A DNA stretch of 64,000 nucleotides, taken from the NCBI GenBank assembly GCA_002298925.1, contig DBMM01000003.1, positions 53,662 to 117,661 of the forward strand, written 5' to 3'. How positions within the stretch are numbered: the first letter of the stretch is position 1; each line of letters begins with the position of its first letter. Below, piece by piece: positions 59,534 to 64,000 of this stretch. The notes under the pieces were generated by a model, which did no database searches, was not told the origin of the DNA, and saw only the letters and a list, made by a program, of their open reading frames with translations. The translations under genes were made by a program, and so were the position numbers. Source of the stretch: Geobacter sp. UBA698. GTDB lineage: Bacteria; Desulfobacterota; Desulfuromonadia; Geobacterales; Pseudopelobacteraceae.

Positions 59534-60850
59534 TTACTGCTGCTTCAGCTCCCGTATTCCCAGAACAAGCTCAGGAACTACCTGAAACAGATCTCCAACG
59601 ATTCCGTAGTGGGCCACCTCAAAGATCGGCGCCTCCTTGTCCCGGTTGATGGCGATGATCAGATCGGAATCCTGCATCCCCACCAGATGCTGAATGGCAC
59701 CTGAAATTCCGCAGGCGATGTAGATCTTCGGCCGGACAGTCTTGCCGGTCTGGCCGACCTGCCGGTCATGGGGCATCCAGCCGGCATCAACCGCGCTTCG
59801 GGAAGCACCTACCACGCCCCCCAGTTCATCGGCCAGCTCCTTGAGCAGTGCGAAATTGGCAGGGCCCATCATACCGCGACCACCCGAGACGATGAACTCG
59901 GCTCCGGCCACGTCCACATGGTCCTTCCCTTTTTTGTCATTGATGACTTCAAGAACCTTGGTCAGGATATCTTTCTCATCAATCGGACAGCTGATCGGAA
60001 CGATTTCTCCGCTGGCGCCCTCCCGGCGTTCGGGGAGCGTCATGACGTGGGGGCGGACGGTGGCCATCTGGGGACGGAATTTGTCGCACATGATGGTAGC
60101 CATGATGTTGCCGCCGAAGGCGGGACGGGTCTGCATCAGGTTGCGCTTGTCGTCAATCCCCAGACCGGTACAGTCAGCGGTCAGTCCGGTGCCCACCACG
60201 GTAGCGACGGCGCCGGCCAGGTCACGTCCGAGACCGGTGGCACCCATCAGGATGATCTCCGGTTTATGGGTTTCGATGAGTTGGCAGAGCGCCTTCAGAT
60301 AGACCTCGGTGCGATAGAATCTGAAAACCGGGGCATCCACCAAGTAGGCCTTGTCGGCGCCGTAGGCGAATGATTCATGGCAGAGGTTCTCAACCTTCTC
60401 GCCGAAAACAACGGCAATCAGCTCAACCCCCAAGGCATCGGCCAGTTCGCGCCCTTTACCGAGCAGTTCCCAGGAGACCCGGGCCGGTTCCCCTTCGGTC
60501 TGCTCGATGAAGACCCAGACGTTACGGTACTGCGCAAGCTTGGACGCCAGGGCCGCGGCTTCGGGGTCGTCCTCTTCCAGAGCGGCATCGGCTGTCTTCA
60601 TCAGTTCGTCGAGAAGCTGCTGCTCTTCTGGGGTGAAGAACATATCGATGGCCTGGGCCGGACAAACCTTGACGCATTTGACGCAGCCGATGCATTTTTC
60701 AGCGTTGATGACCGGTTCACCGGCGTCATTCATGCTGATGATGTTTACAGGGCATGAGCTTTCGCAACGGGCTCCGCAGGCGATGCATCTTCCTTCGATA
60801 AGCCGTGCCTTGCCGCGCGGTTTCTTGACAGGTTTTTTTTCTACAGTCAT
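59534..60850 (-). CDS. etfA: Electron transfer flavoprotein alpha subunit with ferredoxin domain
   Basis: A 438-residue EtfA. An N-terminal 2[4Fe-4S] ferredoxin domain (Cys22, 25, 29, 33 and Cys53, 56, 59, 63) precedes the ETF N-domain and the FAD-binding C-domain, which contains GASRSAVDAGW and GISGAIQHLVGM. This longer form is common with EMO-type partners. It carries electrons from acyl-CoA dehydrogenases. Start at 60850 (MTVEKK) follows AGGAGAGG. The 28-bp gap to etfB shows one operon. Confidence 0.95.
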   Translation of the reverse strand: MTVEKKPVKKPRGKARLIEGRCIACGARCESSCPVNIISMNDAGEPVINAEKCIGCVKCVKVCPAQAIDMFFTPEEQQLLDELMKTADAALEEDDPEAAALASKLAQYRNVWVFIEQTEGEPARVSWELLGKGRELADALGVELIAVVFGEKVENLCHESFAYGADKAYLVDAPVFRFYRTEVYLKALCQLIETHKPEIILMGATGLGRDLAGAVATVVGTGLTADCTGLGIDDKRNLMQTRPAFGGNIMATIMCDKFRPQMATVRPHVMTLPERREGASGEIVPISCPIDEKDILTKVLEVINDKKGKDHVDVAGAEFIVSGGRGMMGPANFALLKELADELGGVVGASRSAVDAGWMPHDRQVGQTGKTVRPKIYIACGISGAIQHLVGMQDSDLIIAINRDKEAPIFEVAHYGIVGDLFQVVPELVLGIRELKQQ

Positions 60851-60878
60851 GGTCCTCTCCTTCTTCATACCCCGTTTC

Positions 60879-61691
60879 TCACACCGGCAGCAGATCCTTA
60901 CTCAATAACTTTTCGATAAGCAGCCTGGAAGTACCCTTCGGGTCATGCAGGCCGTCTCCGACGATTTCACCCTTTTCCCGCTCGGGAGAAAATATCCTGC
61001 TCACCCAGGTGGGCGAGCCCTTGAGACCGATCGAGTTGACGTCCAGCTTGAGAGCTTCATTGTTCCAGACCTTGACCTCCCGATCCTCTGACTCAAGCCT
61101 GAGCGGAACAGTTGGATAGCGCGGCCGGTTCAGCTCCCGTACGACGGTAAGCATGGCCGGCATGGGCGCTTCGACGATCTCGTGGCGTCCTTCCAGCTTT
61201 CTTCTGACCCGGATCTTTTTCCCGGCCAGATCAACTTGATCGACCCGGTCCACCAGTGTGAGTTGACTGTACCCGTTTCTGGTCGCTATACCGGGACCGA
61301 CCTGGGCCGTATCGCCATCAATTGTCTGCTTGCCGCACAGGACCAGTCCCACTTCTTCCTGCTCATTGAGCTTCTTGATAGCTGCCGAGAGCACGTTGCT
61401 GGTGGCCAGGGTATCGGCGCCGCCGAAGACCCGGTCGGAGAGCAGGATCGCTTCGTCCGCACCTACCGCCAGGGCCTTCCTGAGGGTTGCTTCGGCGTTG
61501 GGCGGTCCCATGGAAACGGCAACAACCCGCATGCCGAACTGGTCCTTCAGGCGCAGGGCCTCTTCCAGGGCATGGGTGTCGTAGGGATTGGCAATGAACG
61601 GTATCCCCTCCCGAACCAGGGTATTGGTGACCGGATCGATCTGAACCTGGGTCGTATCGGGGACCTGCTTGATACAGACAACTATGAGCAT
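60879..61691 (-). CDS. etfB: Electron transfer flavoprotein beta subunit
   Basis: A 270-residue EtfB with the AMP/FAD-binding signature region VLCGKQTIDGDTAQVGPGIA near residue 118 and the recognition loop ADEAILLSDRVFGGADT. It forms the soluble heterodimer with EtfA. AGGAG lies shortly before the ATG. First gene of the benzoyl-CoA/electron-transfer run; the 133-bp gap upstream should hold the promoter, but none was clear. Confidence 0.95.
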   Translation of the reverse strand: MLIVVCIKQVPDTTQVQIDPVTNTLVREGIPFIANPYDTHALEEALRLKDQFGMRVVAVSMGPPNAEATLRKALAVGADEAILLSDRVFGGADTLATSNVLSAAIKKLNEQEEVGLVLCGKQTIDGDTAQVGPGIATRNGYSQLTLVDRVDQVDLAGKKIRVRRKLEGRHEIVEAPMPAMLTVVRELNRPRYPTVPLRLESEDREVKVWNNEALKLDVNSIGLKGSPTWVSRIFSPEREKGEIVGDGLHDPKGTSRLLIEKLLSKDLLPV

Positions 61692-61742
61692 GATGATTAC
61701 TCCTTGCTTTACATAAATACTGTCATCAATCGGTAACTATAA

Positions 61743-61767
61743 GCCGGGGGAAATCCTTCCCCCCGGC
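61743..61767 (-). terminator. Hairpin after the sucCD/RHH genes
   Basis: GCCGGGGGAAATCCTTCCCCCCGGC is an almost perfect 10-11 bp stem with a 4-base loop in the gap between the ribbon-helix-helix gene and etfB. On the minus strand it is followed only by TTATAG, so termination strength is uncertain. Confidence 0.6.
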
Positions 61768-61824
61768 CATGAAAGGAGCACAAATGGCAGTATGTGCTCG
61801 TCCTGCACAGGTGGCCCGAACGCA

Positions 61825-62001
61825 TCAGCCGGTTTTGATGGCAGCGTTCCGTAACAAACAATAGTGATGAATCGCTTCACGGATCAACGTGGATGAATTT
61901 TTACGGGTGTACAGGCTGATCTCGTCGATAGCGGCCTTTTCTTCGTCAGTAACCCGTATGGAAAGAATATTATACATGGGGTTCGTCTTGTATTTTCCCA
62001 T
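61825..62001 (-). CDS. Small ribbon-helix-helix protein
   Basis: A 58-residue protein with the layout of a ribbon-helix-helix DNA-binding protein: strand NILSIRVTDEEKAAIDEI, then two helices through NSSTLIREAIHHY. Such proteins bind DNA as dimers. The start at 62001 (MGKYKTN) has GGAG nine bases upstream; an ATG seven codons earlier has none. It lies 35 bp after sucD. No toxin gene adjoins it, so a plain regulator is more likely than an antitoxin. Confidence 0.72.
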   Translation of the reverse strand: MGKYKTNPMYNILSIRVTDEEKAAIDEISLYTRKNSSTLIREAIHHYCLLRNAAIKTG

Positions 62002-62036
62002 CGCTACGATCTCCAGTTGCATTTCAACTGCATCTT

Positions 62037-62908
<872 letters not shown>

Positions 62909-62909
<1 letters not shown>

Positions 62910-64000
62910 CAGTTGGCTCCTTTCACGGCTTTTACGATTTTCTGGGCTGCGTCGGCCATGCCGTCGGCTGCGATGATGTTCAGGCCGCTTTCGGCCAGCA
63001 GGCGTTTGCCGATCTCGACGTTGGTCCCTTCCAGTCGGACCACCAGCGGTACCTGGATGCCGACCTGGCGGGCGGCGGCGATGACGCCGGTGGCGATCAC
63101 GTCGCATTTCATGATGCCGCCGAAGATGTTGACCAGGATCCCTTTGACGTTCTTGTCGGAGAGGATGATCTTGAAGGCTTCGGTGACCCGCTCGATGGTG
63201 GCCCCGCCCCCCACGTCCAGGAAGTTGGCCGGGTCGCCGCCGTAATGCTTGACGATGTCCATGGTGGCCATGGCCAGACCAGCGCCGTTGACCAGGCAGC
63301 CGATGTTGCCGGTCAGGGAGATGTAGGAGAGGTCGTGCTGGGAGGCTTCGACCTCGTTGGGGTCTTCTTCGTCGAAGTCGCGCATGTCGGCGATCTGCAG
63401 GTGCCGGAACATGGCGTTGTTGTCGAAGTCGAATTTGGCGTCCAGGGCCAGCAGTTCTTCTTCCTTGGTGACCACCAGCGGGTTGATTTCCAGCATGGAG
63501 CAGTCGCAGGCGATGAAGGTGGTGTAGAGGGCTTCCAGCACCTTGACCGCTTTGTTGGTCAGCTTGCCGGTCAGGCCGAGGTTGAAGGCGATCTTGCGGC
63601 ACTGGAAGGGGGTCAGCCCCACCAGAGGGTCGATGGATTCGGTGAAGATCTTCTCCGGGGTTGATGCGGCCACCTCTTCGATGTCCATGCCCCCTTCGGT
63701 GGAGGCCATCACGGTGACCCGGGATGTGCCGCGGTCGACCACCAGGCTGACGTAGAGCTCGTTGGCGATGTTGCAGCCGTTCTCCACCAGCAGGCGGGTG
63801 ACCAGCTTCCCTTCCGGTCCGGTCTGGTGGGTGCGCAGGGTCATGCCCAGCATTTCCCGGGCGATCATGCGGACTTCGTCCGGTGTGCGGGCCAGCTTGA
63901 CGCCGCCCCCCTTGCCGCGGCCGCCGGCGTGGATCTGGGCCTTGACTACCCAGGGGCCTTCACCCAGGCGCTTGGCCCACTCCCGGGCGCCGGCGCTGTT
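62909..64000 (-). CDS. sucC: Succinyl-CoA synthetase beta subunit (5' end outside the window)
   Basis: The last 363 codons of SucC. The frame runs through the right window edge. The ATP-grasp part begins within view at VVKAQIHAGGRGKGGGVKLA, a SucC signature, and the C-terminal part with NIFGGIMKCDVIATG is complete. Only about the first 25 residues are missing. The many ATG codons inside the frame are not starts. Confidence 0.96.

Overview
The window looks like chromosome of a Geobacter/Geotalea-type member of the Desulfuromonadia. The inference rests on content, not on a marker gene: a Liv transporter next to iorAB and paaK, ADP-forming acyl-CoA synthetase, the benzoyl-CoA pathway pair Dch/Had, EtfAB with an ETF:menaquinone oxidoreductase-type membrane Fe-S protein, sigma-54 activators and a chemosensory cluster of the non-flagellar kind. 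All genes I can support are on the minus strand, so the text below runs from high to low coordinates when it follows transcription. No rRNA, tRNA, CRISPR array, intact transposase or phage gene was seen.

Region A (64000-51256): sucC (cut by the window edge), sucD, a small ribbon-helix-helix protein, then etfB, etfA (with a ferredoxin domain), the membrane Fe-S oxidoreductase, a 4HBT thioesterase, a thiolase, 6-hydroxycyclohexenecarbonyl-CoA dehydrogenase (bamQ/had), cyclohexadienecarbonyl-CoA hydratase (bamR/dch), an SDR, a PF04909-type amidohydrolase and an IclR regulator. This reads as the lower part of anaerobic benzoyl-CoA degradation plus its electron route to menaquinone. The ring hydrolase (BamA), the ligase and the reductase are not in the window.

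Region B (50954-38217): a PAS-GAF sigma-54 activator, then a complete chemosensory set (CheW, CheR-TPR, CheW, MCP, CheA-REC, CheB) that ends in a REC-GAF-histidine kinase and two stand-alone receivers. The parts resemble Wsp, but there is no GGDEF output.

Region C (37647-31922): MarR, a FUSC/AaeB-like aromatic-acid efflux protein and a DUF1904-like protein, followed by a stretch of decay: an MFS remnant, an SDR, an ilvE with an apparent +1 frameshift and a truncated second trpD fused to the ilvE end.

Region D (31875-24563): a PAS sigma-54 activator, a long non-coding gap with a palindrome and a -24/-12 promoter, a PAS histidine kinase, an acetyl-CoA hydrolase/CoA-transferase, a 201-bp inverted-repeat element and an intact orphan trpD.

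Region E (24081-479): about 23.6 kb of co-directional catabolic genes behind a good sigma-54 promoter with three copies of a palindromic site upstream. It starts with an ATP-dependent activator and one lone benzoyl-CoA reductase/2-hydroxyacyl-CoA dehydratase-family subunit, continues with ADP-forming acyl-CoA synthetase, a divergent thiolase, enoyl-CoA hydratase, 3-hydroxyacyl-CoA dehydrogenase, CoA-transferase, phenylacetate-CoA ligase, IorAB, a duplicated ACT/ketopantoate-reductase-like pair, livKHMGF, a universal stress protein and a DUF485/ActP acetate permease. A plausible reading is uptake and oxidation of amino-acid-derived (perhaps aromatic) 2-oxo or 2-hydroxy acids through acyl-CoA intermediates to acetyl-CoA and ATP. 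The lone dehydratase/reductase subunit and the duplicated reductase/ACT pair are the least explained parts. The window starts with a cold-shock protein gene (244-44).
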